Shown: piece by piece, positions 1 through 5,508 of the stretch
How the letters are laid out: the number at the start of each line of letters is the position of its first letter
Numbering within the stretch: the stretch's first letter is position 1
Origin: Planctomycetaceae bacterium
Lineage (GTDB): Bacteria > Planctomycetota > Planctomycetia > Planctomycetales > Planctomycetaceae
NCBI GenBank assembly: GCA_016795125.1
Contig: JAEUIG010000250.1
Coordinates: forward strand, 1 to 6,836
DNA: 6,836 nucleotides
Direction: 5' to 3'
The notes under the pieces: model-generated
What the model saw: only the letters and a program-made list of their open reading frames with translations
What the model was told of the DNA's origin: nothing
Databases searched by the model: none
Made by a program: the position numbers and the translations under genes

Positions 1-23
1 CTGCGCGTCGCCGGCCTTCCTTC

Positions 24-48
24 AATCCAGAATCCAGAATCCAGAATC
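24..48. repeat. 7-base tandem repeat, AATCCAG x3 plus partial copy
   Basis: Three perfect copies of AATCCAG (24-30, 31-37, 38-44) are followed by a partial AATC. The array lies in the non-coding leader upstream of the SPFH gene and just before its proposed promoter. Its function is unknown. It looks like slippage-prone intergenic filler, possibly one copy of a dispersed genomic repeat, but that cannot be tested inside this window. Confidence 0.8.
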
Positions 49-56
49 ACGCTGAG

Positions 57-86
57 TTGCTCCTCTCGATTCAACGTCCGTAGAAT
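57..86 (+). promoter_or_regulatory. Possible sigma-70-type promoter for the SPFH gene
   Basis: TAGAAT at 81-86 matches the -10 consensus at five of six positions. TTGCTC at 57-62, 18 bases upstream, matches the -35 consensus at three of six. Transcription would begin near position 93 and give a leader of about 37 bases that includes the ribosome binding site. The weak -35 makes this tentative. Confidence 0.35.
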
Positions 87-118
87 TCACCGACACGTCT
101 CCCGCGGCCGTTTTGACC

Positions 119-122
119 AGGA
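119..122 (+). promoter_or_regulatory. Ribosome binding site of the SPFH gene
   Basis: AGGA stands 7 bases before the ATG at 130. This supports 130 as the start of the SPFH gene; the nearby ATG at 122 is in another frame. Confidence 0.6.
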
Positions 123-129
123 TGCCATC

Positions 130-1230
130 ATGGGATTGCTCGACAAACTGCGGCAGGAACTGATCGACATCATCGAGTGGGTCGATGATTCGCGGCACAC
201 GCTGGCCTGGCGGTTTCCGCGCTATCAGAACGAAATCAAGAACGGCGCGCAGCTCATCGTCCGGCCAGGGCAGGTCGCCGTGTTCGTGCACCGCGGCCAG
301 ATCGCCGATGCGTTCGAGCCGGGGAACTACACGCTGACGACGGACAATCTGCCGATTCTCAGCACGCTGCAGGGCTGGAAGTACGGCTTCAACAGCCCGT
401 TCCGGTCCGAGGTGTATTTCGTCTCGACGCGGCAGATCACCGATTTGAAATGGGGCACGCCGAACCCCATCATGCTCCGCGACGCCGACTTCGGTCCGGT
501 GCGGCTGCGGGCCTTCGGCACGTATTCGATGAAGGCGTCTGATCCCAAGGCCCTGCTCAAGGAGTTGATCGGCACCGACTCCAGCTTCGAGGCGGACGAG
601 ATCACCGAGCTGATGCGGTCGATCATCATCACGGCGTTCGCCGACCTGCTTGGCAAGTCGAAGGTGGCCGCGCTTGACCTGGCCGCCAATTACAAGGACT
701 TTTCGGAGCAGCTTCGCACAGCGGTCATAGAGCGTGTTGATGACGAGTACGGCCTCGACGTGCCGCAGCTCAATATCGTCAACATCTCGCTGCCGGAGGA
801 AGTGGAGAAGGCGCTCGATACCCGCAGCAGCATGGGGGTGATCGGCGACATGAACAAGTACCAGCAGTACCAGATGGGAACGGCCATGCTGGAGGCGGCG
901 AAGAACCCGTCGGGCGGCGGAGCGGCGGAAGGCATGGGGATGGGGATGGGGTTCGCGATGGCGAACCGGATGGCGCAGGGCGCGGGCATGGCCGGAACTG
1001 CGAGTCCGCCGCCGCCGCCGATGAACGCGTGGCACGTCGCGGTGAATGGCCAGACGCATGGTCCGTTTGACGACCAGCAGGTGGTCAGCGGCATCCAGCG
1101 GGGGGAGATCACACGGACGACGCACGTGTGGACGGCGGCCCTCGGCGGCTGGACGCAGGCCGGACAGGTGCCGCAGCTGGCCGGTTACTTCGCGGCAGCA
1201 ACATCACCGCCGCCACCGCCGCCGGGTTGA
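130..1230 (+). CDS. SPFH/band-7 protein of the YdjI type with C-terminal GYF_2-like domain
   Basis: This 366-residue protein belongs to the cytoplasmic SPFH group typified by Bacillus subtilis YdjI, often annotated as virion core protein-like. Residues 1-240 carry the SPFH fold. Recognisable family features are the N-terminal IIEW, the NEIKNGAQLIVRPGQVAVF stretch (residues 35-53), LSTLQGWKYGFNSPFRSEVYF (77-97, seen in part) and LKWGTPNP (106-113). A coiled/helical end (MGVIGDMNKYQQYQ) is followed by a Gly/Met-rich linker (261-290) like the YdjI tail. After a PPPPP stretch, residues 301-354 form a GYF_2/DUF4339-like domain (WHVAVNGQTHGPF, a later VWT and GGW), and the protein ends in a run of six prolines and a glycine. 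There is no signal peptide or membrane helix, so it is probably cytoplasmic and membrane-associated through partners. In Bacillus, YdjI acts with PspA, YdjG and YdjH in envelope stress; the same role here is inference. It probably shares an operon with the zinc-ribbon membrane protein 114 bases downstream. Confidence 0.9.
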   Translation: MGLLDKLRQELIDIIEWVDDSRHTLAWRFPRYQNEIKNGAQLIVRPGQVAVFVHRGQIADAFEPGNYTLTTDNLPILSTLQGWKYGFNSPFRSEVYFVSTRQITDLKWGTPNPIMLRDADFGPVRLRAFGTYSMKASDPKALLKELIGTDSSFEADEITELMRSIIITAFADLLGKSKVAALDLAANYKDFSEQLRTAVIERVDDEYGLDVPQLNIVNISLPEEVEKALDTRSSMGVIGDMNKYQQYQMGTAMLEAAKNPSGGGAAEGMGMGMGFAMANRMAQGAGMAGTASPPPPPMNAWHVAVNGQTHGPFDDQQVVSGIQRGEITRTTHVWTAALGGWTQAGQVPQLAGYFAAATSPPPPPPG

Positions 1231-1268
1231 ACGGGACGATCGTCGTACTGGCCGCGCTGGGAGGTGAT

Positions 1269-1302
1269 CGCACGCTTTGCGCTCCCTTACGGTCGCGGCT
1301 AG
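1269..1302. repeat. Possible dispersed intergenic repeat in the SPFH to zinc-ribbon gap
   Basis: The 114-base gap between the two plus-strand genes contains a stretch (CACGCTTTGCGCTCCC then TTACGGTCGCGGCT) that resembles a short sequence I associate with intergenic DNA of planctomycete genomes. This rests on recollection of style; only one copy is in the window, so dispersal is unproven. No terminator or convincing promoter is visible in the gap, so read-through from the SPFH gene is likely. Confidence 0.3.
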
Positions 1303-1344
1303 TCTCAACCCCTGCACAGATTGAACAGCAGGTTCTCCAGCGAC

Positions 1345-2523
1345 GTGGCCGACGACACCGTACCCACCGAAGACGTCGAGATCGTCGGTCCGCCCGAGAC
1401 TCTCGGCCAGTCTGACATTGCCGGTCAGACGACCGACTCGGGGAAGGGCCGCATTTTTCCGTGCGAGGGGTGCGGCGCCGATCTGCATTTTGACATCGGT
1501 CAGCAGCGACTGAAGTGTCCGTATTGCGGATTCGAGAAGGAACTTGAACTCCGCGAGGACGCCGAGATCCGCGAGCAGGATCTCGAAGGCATGCTGCAGC
1601 GCGTGCAGGCACAGCACGACGCGGGGCATGCGGATGACCAGCCCGGCGACCAGGAAGTCCGGTGCGAATCGTGCGCCGGGACCGTGTTGTTCACCGGCAC
1701 GCTCACCAGCAGCGAGTGCCCGTACTGCGGTTCGCCGATTCAGCGCGAGAAGATTCATTCGGCGACGCAGCGAATTCCAGTCGACGGTGTGCTGCCGTTC
1801 CTGGTCGATGAGTCGGTCGCGCGCCGCAAGCTGGCGGAGTGGATCAGCTCGCGGTGGTTCGCACCGACGGAGTTCACCAAGCGCGGTGCGGAAGGGCGAT
1901 TCAACGGGGTCTACCTGCCGTACTGGACGTTCGACGCGATGACGTTCAACGTTTACCGCGGCGAGCGCGGGGAGAACTACACCGTGACCGTCGGTTCGGG
2001 AAACAACCGTCGGACGGAAACGCGGACCCGCTGGTACGACGCCCACGGCAACTTCCAGCGGTTCTTCGACGACGTCCTCGTCGTCGCCACCACCGGGCTG
2101 CCGCGAAACTACATCCTCGGACTGGAGCCGTGGCCGCTGGCAAAATGCCTGCCGTTTACGCAGCAGGTGCTGGCGGGCTACATGGCCCGGACTTACGACC
2201 TGCCTCTGCAAGGCGGATTTGAAGACGCCAAGCAGCGGGTGAAGGACGCAATCCACATCGACGTCTGCCAGCGGATCGGCGGCGACCAGCAGCGGATCCA
2301 CGTTCTGAACACGCGGCTGGACGCGCTGACGTTCAAGCACCTGCTGCTGCCGGTGTGGATGCTGGCGTACCGGCATCACGGCAAGCCGTACCGGGTGTTC
2401 ATCAACGCCGGGACGGGGGAAGTGCAGGGAGAGCGGCCGTACAGCTTTGTGAAGATCGCGTTCGCGGTGCTGGGAATCGCGGCCGTGGCGCTGCTGGCGG
2501 CGTTTCTGCTGGCGCAGCGGTGA
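1345..2523 (+). CDS. Double zinc-ribbon protein with C-terminal membrane helix (YdjG-like, TFIIB-type zinc ribbon)
   Basis: Counting from the GTG at 1345 the protein has 392 residues. Two zinc ribbons lie near the N terminus: C40-x2-C43 with C58-x2-C61, and C107-x2-C110 with C125-x2-C128, both with 14 residues between the pairs. They are joined by a charged helical stretch (about 65-95). A mixed region of about 240 residues follows, with aromatic-rich YLPYWTFDA (190-198) and LLLPVWMLAY (333-342). A single hydrophobic helix covers about 369-390 and the chain ends QR. The architecture matches Bacillus YdjG-like proteins, often misnamed as helicase or replisome organizer. It likely places the zinc ribbons in the cytoplasm, anchored to the inner membrane, next to the SPFH partner. 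The start is uncertain: an in-frame stop (TAG) lies at 1300, TTG at 1321 would add eight residues, and neither start has a strong ribosome binding site; GTG 1345 gives a natural MADDT start. Confidence 0.85.
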   Translation: MADDTVPTEDVEIVGPPETLGQSDIAGQTTDSGKGRIFPCEGCGADLHFDIGQQRLKCPYCGFEKELELREDAEIREQDLEGMLQRVQAQHDAGHADDQPGDQEVRCESCAGTVLFTGTLTSSECPYCGSPIQREKIHSATQRIPVDGVLPFLVDESVARRKLAEWISSRWFAPTEFTKRGAEGRFNGVYLPYWTFDAMTFNVYRGERGENYTVTVGSGNNRRTETRTRWYDAHGNFQRFFDDVLVVATTGLPRNYILGLEPWPLAKCLPFTQQVLAGYMARTYDLPLQGGFEDAKQRVKDAIHIDVCQRIGGDQQRIHVLNTRLDALTFKHLLLPVWMLAYRHHGKPYRVFINAGTGEVQGERPYSFVKIAFAVLGIAAVALLAAFLLAQR

Positions 2524-2534
2524 GCGCATGCAAA

Positions 2535-2560
2535 AGCCCACGGACGGTCGTCCGTGGGCT
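2535..2560 (-). terminator. Hairpin between convergent genes, probable terminator of the IscA-type gene
   Basis: AGCCCACGGAC (2535-2545) and GTCCGTGGGCT (2550-2560) form a perfect 11-base-pair stem with a GGTC loop. Read on the minus strand the stem ends in T and is followed by TTT then GCATG, giving a short U-tract 28 bases after the IscA-type stop codon. On the plus strand it is followed by GCAAAAA, so it is a poor intrinsic terminator for the zinc-ribbon gene, though the hairpin could still protect that 3' end. Confidence 0.7.
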
Positions 2561-2587
2561 GCAAAAACGGTATTCGCTACTCAGACC

Positions 2588-2923
2588 TCAGACGGAGAAG
2601 CTGCTGCCGCAGCCGCAGGACTTGGTCACGTTCGGGTTATTGAACGTGAAGCCGCGCTTGTCGAGGCCGTCGTAGTAGTCGATGGTCGTGCCGTCGAGGT
2701 ACAGGTCGCTCTTCTTGTCGACCGCCACCTTGAGGCCGTGCTGCTCGGAGACGTGGTCCTTCTCGCTGGTGACGTTGTTGCTGGCGTCGAAGCCCAGCTT
2801 GTAGGAGAAGCCGCTGCAGCCGCCGCCGGCGACGCCGATCCGCAGCACGGTGTCGGCCGGCAGGCTCGCCTCGGACATGGCGCGCTTCACTTCCCCGGCG
2901 GCTTTTTCGGTGACGTTGATCAT
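2588..2923 (-). CDS. A-type iron-sulfur cluster carrier (HesB/IscA/ErpA family)
   Basis: This 111-residue cytoplasmic protein binds and delivers iron-sulfur clusters to apoproteins. The three conserved cysteines are present: C36 in GGGCSGFSYKL and the pair C103, C105 in SCGCGSSF at the C terminus. The length fits the family (about 105-120). The frame stays open upstream to a TTG at 3004, but the ATG at 2923 is preceded by AGGAG with a 9-base spacer and aligns with the usual start of the family, so the longer form is unlikely. No iscS, iscU, suf or fdx genes are nearby; it stands as a single-gene unit with its own promoter and hairpin. Whether it is the ErpA, IscA or SufA subtype cannot be told from the sequence alone. 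Confidence 0.95.
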   Translation of the reverse strand: MINVTEKAAGEVKRAMSEASLPADTVLRIGVAGGGCSGFSYKLGFDASNNVTSEKDHVSEQHGLKVAVDKKSDLYLDGTTIDYYDGLDKRGFTFNNPNVTKSCGCGSSFSV

Positions 2924-2932
2924 TTCCAGCAA

Positions 2933-2937
2933 CTCCT
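2933..2937 (-). promoter_or_regulatory. Ribosome binding site of the IscA-type gene
   Basis: The minus strand reads AGGAG, 9 bases before the ATG at 2923. It is the clearest Shine-Dalgarno site in the window and decides the start against the upstream TTG. Confidence 0.8.
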
Positions 2938-2977
2938 GATTCTCAGTGCAAATTGTGCGGTCGGAACGCTCAACAGA

Positions 2978-3005
2978 ATTATAGCACGGCCGGGGACGAA
3001 TCAAG
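2978..3005 (-). promoter_or_regulatory. Near-consensus sigma-70 promoter of the IscA-type gene
   Basis: A perfect TATAAT occupies 2978-2983 on the minus strand. Upstream, TTGATT (2999-3004) lies at a 15-base spacing, or CTTGAT (3000-3005) at 16. Transcription would begin near 2971 and give a leader of about 48 bases. The spacing is slightly short, so an activator may assist. I see no clear palindromic operator, such as an IscR-type site, around it. Confidence 0.65.
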
Positions 3006-3074
3006 TGCGACGGGGGCGTTGCCCGGGGACCCCCTCCGCAGCGGCAGTTTCTGCGGGGATGGACACCAGCTCCC

Positions 3075-3097
3075 CCCGAGTGGAGTTCGGGTTTTTT
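3075..3097 (+). terminator. Small hairpin with T6 tract on the plus strand, no plus-strand gene seen
   Basis: CCCGA (3075-3079) pairs with TCGGG (3087-3091) across a 7-base loop and is followed directly by six T residues. This has the form of an intrinsic terminator, but the stem is only five base pairs. It lies between two minus-strand genes, and no plus-strand coding sequence leads into it. It may be chance or mark the end of a short unannotated RNA from the 2940-3075 interval. Confidence 0.3.
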
Positions 3098-3136
3098 GGG
3101 GTGTTCGCTTGAATTAACCGCTGGCCGCCGCCACGT

Positions 3137-3613
3137 TCACGACAGCTTCATGCCAAAATGGATCTGCCGGGCGATCTCCCGAAAGCCCAGGGACTCGTAG
3201 AGACCGTGGCCGGCGGTGTTCTGGACCAGCGTCTCGATCCGGGCGTGCGACATCCCCAGCTCGCGAAACCGGTCCAGTGCCGCCTCGATGAGCTGCCGTC
3301 CGCAACCGGTGCGGCGGAAGCCTTCGGCCACCACCAGGTTGGGGATGTGGCCGATGCCGGCTTCGTGATCGCACCAGGTGCTGATGAAGCCGACGATCTC
3401 GCCGTCGACCGTCTGCATCACCAGGATGCCGGCCGGGTCGCGGGCCGCATCGTCGGCGATGTGCCGCATCTTGCGCCAGCGCCAGTCACGACCGGAGGTG
3501 GGGCCGAACTCCCGCTCCAGCCCCTGATCGATCGACACGCCGTCGAAGGCAGCGGCCGTCAGCTCCTGAAGGATCGGCAGGTCGGCCGTCCGGTAAGGGC
3601 GAATGGATTGCAT
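3137..3613 (-). CDS. GNAT-family N-acetyltransferase
   Basis: This 158-residue protein has the GNAT fold, which transfers an acetyl group from acetyl-CoA to an amine; the substrate is not identifiable. An opening IRPYRTADLPIL strand and helix are followed by the central strand pair (ILVMQTVDGEIVGFIS, about 63-78). Motif A is IPNLVVAEGFRRTGCGRQLI, with the acetyl-CoA pyrophosphate loop RRTGCG at 100-105. Motif B is QNTAGHGLYESLGF at 131-144. Length is typical for a single-domain GNAT. The ATG at 3613 lies 9 bases after the stop codon of the SRPBCC gene, so the two are probably co-transcribed and perhaps translationally coupled; no Shine-Dalgarno site is seen. No terminator follows on this strand. 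Confidence 0.92.
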   Translation of the reverse strand: MQSIRPYRTADLPILQELTAAAFDGVSIDQGLEREFGPTSGRDWRWRKMRHIADDAARDPAGILVMQTVDGEIVGFISTWCDHEAGIGHIPNLVVAEGFRRTGCGRQLIEAALDRFRELGMSHARIETLVQNTAGHGLYESLGFREIARQIHFGMKLS

Positions 3614-3622
3614 GGTCTTGCT

Positions 3623-4069
3623 TCAGGCCGACAGTTCGCCGGCTTCGAGCAGCGACTTGAACCGTTCGCAGTCGTGCTTGACGCGGTTCTCGATCACGCC
3701 CTTGAGCATGGGGCCCATGAATTTCGCCATGCCGCTGAGCTGCACCTGGACCTCCACGGTCCAGAGAGTCCGCCCGGGCGACAGTTCCGCGAAGTGGTTG
3801 ACCATCGTCGTGCGGCCATGCGAGCTGTCGTACGTTCCCGCCAGTTCTTCCGGCTCACGGCGAATCGTGACGGTTTCGACGAGCTTGACCTCGTGTCCCC
3901 CTTCGCGATGCAGCAGTTCGGAGACCGAGCCGACCTGTCCCGGCGGTCCGCTGACGTGATCGTAGCTGACCAGCCCTTGCTGCCACTTGAACAGGTTGGC
4001 CGGATTGTCGAATGCCCGCCAGGCACTCTCCCGCGGAACTTCCAGTTCAAAGATGAAATCGAACTTCAT
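3623..4069 (-). CDS. SRPBCC-fold protein (polyketide cyclase/CoxG-like lipid or ligand-binding family)
   Basis: This 148-residue protein has the layout of the SRPBCC/START-like helix-grip fold. It starts MKFDFIFELEVPRESAWRAF, with an N-terminal strand and the helix typical of PRESAWRAF-type openings. A LFKWQQG loop (27-32), a run of beta strands (50-112) and a long C-terminal helix (114-142, including FMGPMLKGVIENRV) follow. Such proteins bind hydrophobic ligands or act as chaperone-like modules; no ligand can be inferred. The frame is open upstream to 4165, but that extension would be read from the purine-rich intergenic tract, and the ATG at 4069 gives the family's usual N terminus. No strong ribosome binding site is seen. 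It is the first gene of a pair with the GNAT acetyltransferase. Confidence 0.88.
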   Translation of the reverse strand: MKFDFIFELEVPRESAWRAFDNPANLFKWQQGLVSYDHVSGPPGQVGSVSELLHREGGHEVKLVETVTIRREPEELAGTYDSSHGRTTMVNHFAELSPGRTLWTVEVQVQLSGMAKFMGPMLKGVIENRVKHDCERFKSLLEAGELSA

Positions 4070-4338
4070 GCGTCGTGGACTCTGCAGGACAGAAAGGGGA
4101 ACGCGAATGACAGGAAAGGAAAAGCAGGAGGGAACAGAGAAAACGGAGGAGTGTGAAATTCGCAATTGCTGAGAAATCAGTCACGCCATTTGTGAATCAT
4201 CACACCCATTCAATGTCATGCCGTGAAAGAGAAACGAAGGGCGAATAAGAGCGACGTGCGGCGCTCCCTCTTTACCTATTCGCGTCAATTCGCGTTCATT
4301 CGCGGTGCGCCTTCTTCTTCCGTGCTTTTCGGGGTTCA
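4070..4338. other. Intergenic region with purine-rich tract and repeats
   Basis: This 269-base stretch lies between the VWA gene and the SRPBCC gene. Positions 4088-4157 are strongly purine-biased on the plus strand, so the presumed SRPBCC leader is pyrimidine-rich. Positions 4158-4240 are AT-richer than the surroundings and show no gene. A weak five-pair hairpin (GAGCG 4249-4253 with CGCTC 4262-4266) may serve as a 3' end for the VWA transcript, read on the minus strand and followed by TTATT. I found no convincing promoter for the SRPBCC gene, although one must lie here unless it is read through from the VWA gene. Confidence 0.6.
4278..4307. repeat. 10-base tandem repeat, ATTCGCG-N3 x3
   Basis: ATTCGCGTCA (4278-4287), ATTCGCGTTC (4288-4297) and ATTCGCGGTG (4298-4307) are three adjacent units sharing the seven-base core ATTCGCG. 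The 10-base period matches about one helical turn, so the cores face the same side of DNA. The array lies 31 bases downstream of the VWA stop codon. Confidence 0.8.
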
Positions 4339-5496
4339 CTAAACGCGAGACCGCTTGCGCCGTCCGCCGACGAAGCTGTCGATGACCATGTTGCCCATGT
4401 CGTCGGCGTTGCACGTCATGCTGATGCCGCCCGTCACCTGCGCCATCTGCTCGACGAAATTGACCAGTCCGAGGTAGAAGTAGTCCTCGATCAGCGCGAA
4501 GCTGGAGACGTGGATCCCTTCGTTTGCGCAGCGGCGGGCTTCGGAGAGCGTGATCTTCGCGGTCTTTTCACTGGGGGGATACGTGAGGACGAGTTGCCGG
4601 CCTTCGACGTGGGCGGTCGGTTCGCCGTCGGTGATGACGATGATCTGCCGGTTCGCGGCCGGCTTGCGACGCAACAGCCGGCGGGCGAACTGCAGGCTGG
4701 CGTGGATGTTGGTGAAGTGTTCCGGCACGCGTCGCGGCGGATGGTCGAGATCAATTCGCAGGTTGACCCGCGAATCGAAGATGCTGACCGGCTTGGGGGC
4801 CGAGTTGATCAGTTCGCGTTCGTTCAGCGGCGTCGCGTAGGTGTAAAAGCCGACGACCTGCAGCGAATCCTGCTGGTAGCGGCTGCGGACGAGTGCCTGC
4901 AACGCGAGCGCCACCCGTTTGGCTGCGGAGAACTTGCCGTAGCGCATCATGCTGCCGGACATGTCGAGCAGCACGACGGTGGCGCAGGCCGTCTGATACT
5001 CGGTGTCGTAAACGACCAGGTCCTCCTCGCTGATCTCCACCCGCTCGGGGTGTTCGGTCCGCTGCTTCGGCCGTTCCGCGCGGCGCTGCAACGCATTCTT
5101 CAGCGTCTCGTGCATGTTGAGATTGCTGACGGGGTCGCCGAACTCGTACTGCTTCGACTCCTCGTGGACCGTCTGTCCGGCGCCGCGGAATTGCGTGTCG
5201 TGCCGGCCGAGTTTGTCTTTCCCGCGGACGTCGAACAGCCCTTCCAGCGCCTTGTTCTCGATTCGCCGCAACCCCTTCGGCGTCACGCGGTACTTTCCTT
5301 CTTCGTCCTTTTCGACCAGCCCGCGCTTGATGAGCATGTCGACGATGTCGGGATTGTCCTCCTCCCAGCGCTGGAGATTGTCGAGCACGTCCTCGCCGTA
5401 ATCGACGAGATACTGCGACAGCTCATCGAACAGTTTGTCCGCCGACTGCGGCGTGAACGCCTGCCCGTCCCACTGGGAGTATTCGAACGTGGGCAT
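4339..5496 (-). CDS. VWA-domain protein with complete MIDAS motif (COG4867-like)
   Basis: This 385-residue protein opens with FEYSQWDGQAF, like COG4867-type VWA proteins that often accompany Mg-chelatase/MoxR-type AAA ATPases. Residues about 48-85 (IVDMLIKRGLVEKDEEGKYR then VTPKGLRRIE) look like a winged helix. A charged linker (90-160) leads into the VWA domain (about 165-375). The metal-ion-dependent adhesion site is complete: D178-x-S180-x-S182 in LLDMSGSM, T262 in FTNIHASL and D290 in IVITDGEP. The chain ends in a basic GGRRKRSRV tail. No signal peptide or membrane helix is present, so it is probably cytoplasmic. A role as an adaptor that activates or couples an AAA ATPase is known for related families and is inference here; no such ATPase lies in the window. 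The ATG is 12 bases after the zinc-ribbon gene's stop, so the two are likely one transcript. Confidence 0.92.
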   Translation of the reverse strand: MPTFEYSQWDGQAFTPQSADKLFDELSQYLVDYGEDVLDNLQRWEEDNPDIVDMLIKRGLVEKDEEGKYRVTPKGLRRIENKALEGLFDVRGKDKLGRHDTQFRGAGQTVHEESKQYEFGDPVSNLNMHETLKNALQRRAERPKQRTEHPERVEISEEDLVVYDTEYQTACATVVLLDMSGSMMRYGKFSAAKRVALALQALVRSRYQQDSLQVVGFYTYATPLNERELINSAPKPVSIFDSRVNLRIDLDHPPRRVPEHFTNIHASLQFARRLLRRKPAANRQIIVITDGEPTAHVEGRQLVLTYPPSEKTAKITLSEARRCANEGIHVSSFALIEDYFYLGLVNFVEQMAQVTGGISMTCNADDMGNMVIDSFVGGRRKRSRV

Positions 5497-5508
5497 GGTC
5501 GAGAGGGA

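Noticed and set aside
931..951. ATGGGG tandem in the SPFH gene as a regulatory G-quadruplex
   Set aside because: Only three four-G runs are present, and they are explained by the Gly/Met-rich linker that this family commonly has.
22..1125. 367-residue minus-strand open frame opposite the SPFH gene
   Set aside because: It is an Arg/His-rich shadow of a gene with clear SPFH motifs on the other strand, a common effect of GC-rich codon use.
1204..2541. 445-residue minus-strand open frame opposite the zinc-ribbon gene
   Set aside because: No recognisable motif; the plus-strand frame has eight ordered cysteines and a membrane helix. Long antisense frames arise from the GC-rich third positions.
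2924..3004. Longer form of the IscA-type protein starting at TTG 3004
   Set aside because: The extension would overlap the proposed promoter, and the ATG at 2923 has a good ribosome binding site and the usual family start.
3028..3058. GC-rich hairpin (CCGCAG with CTGCGG) upstream of the IscA-type promoter as an operator or terminator
   Set aside because: The stem is short with a nine-base loop, has no T tract, and such pairs are expected by chance in this base composition.
2528..3112. 194-residue plus-strand open frame opposite the IscA-type gene
   Set aside because: It runs through the terminator hairpin and the promoter of the IscA-type gene and encodes Ala/Val-rich low-complexity sequence.
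3158..4156. 332-residue plus-strand open frame across the GNAT and SRPBCC genes
   Set aside because: It spans two real minus-strand genes and their gap and has no domain signature.
4070..4165. Longer form of the SRPBCC protein starting at 4165
   Set aside because: The added residues come from the purine-rich intergenic tract and precede the normal N terminus of the fold.
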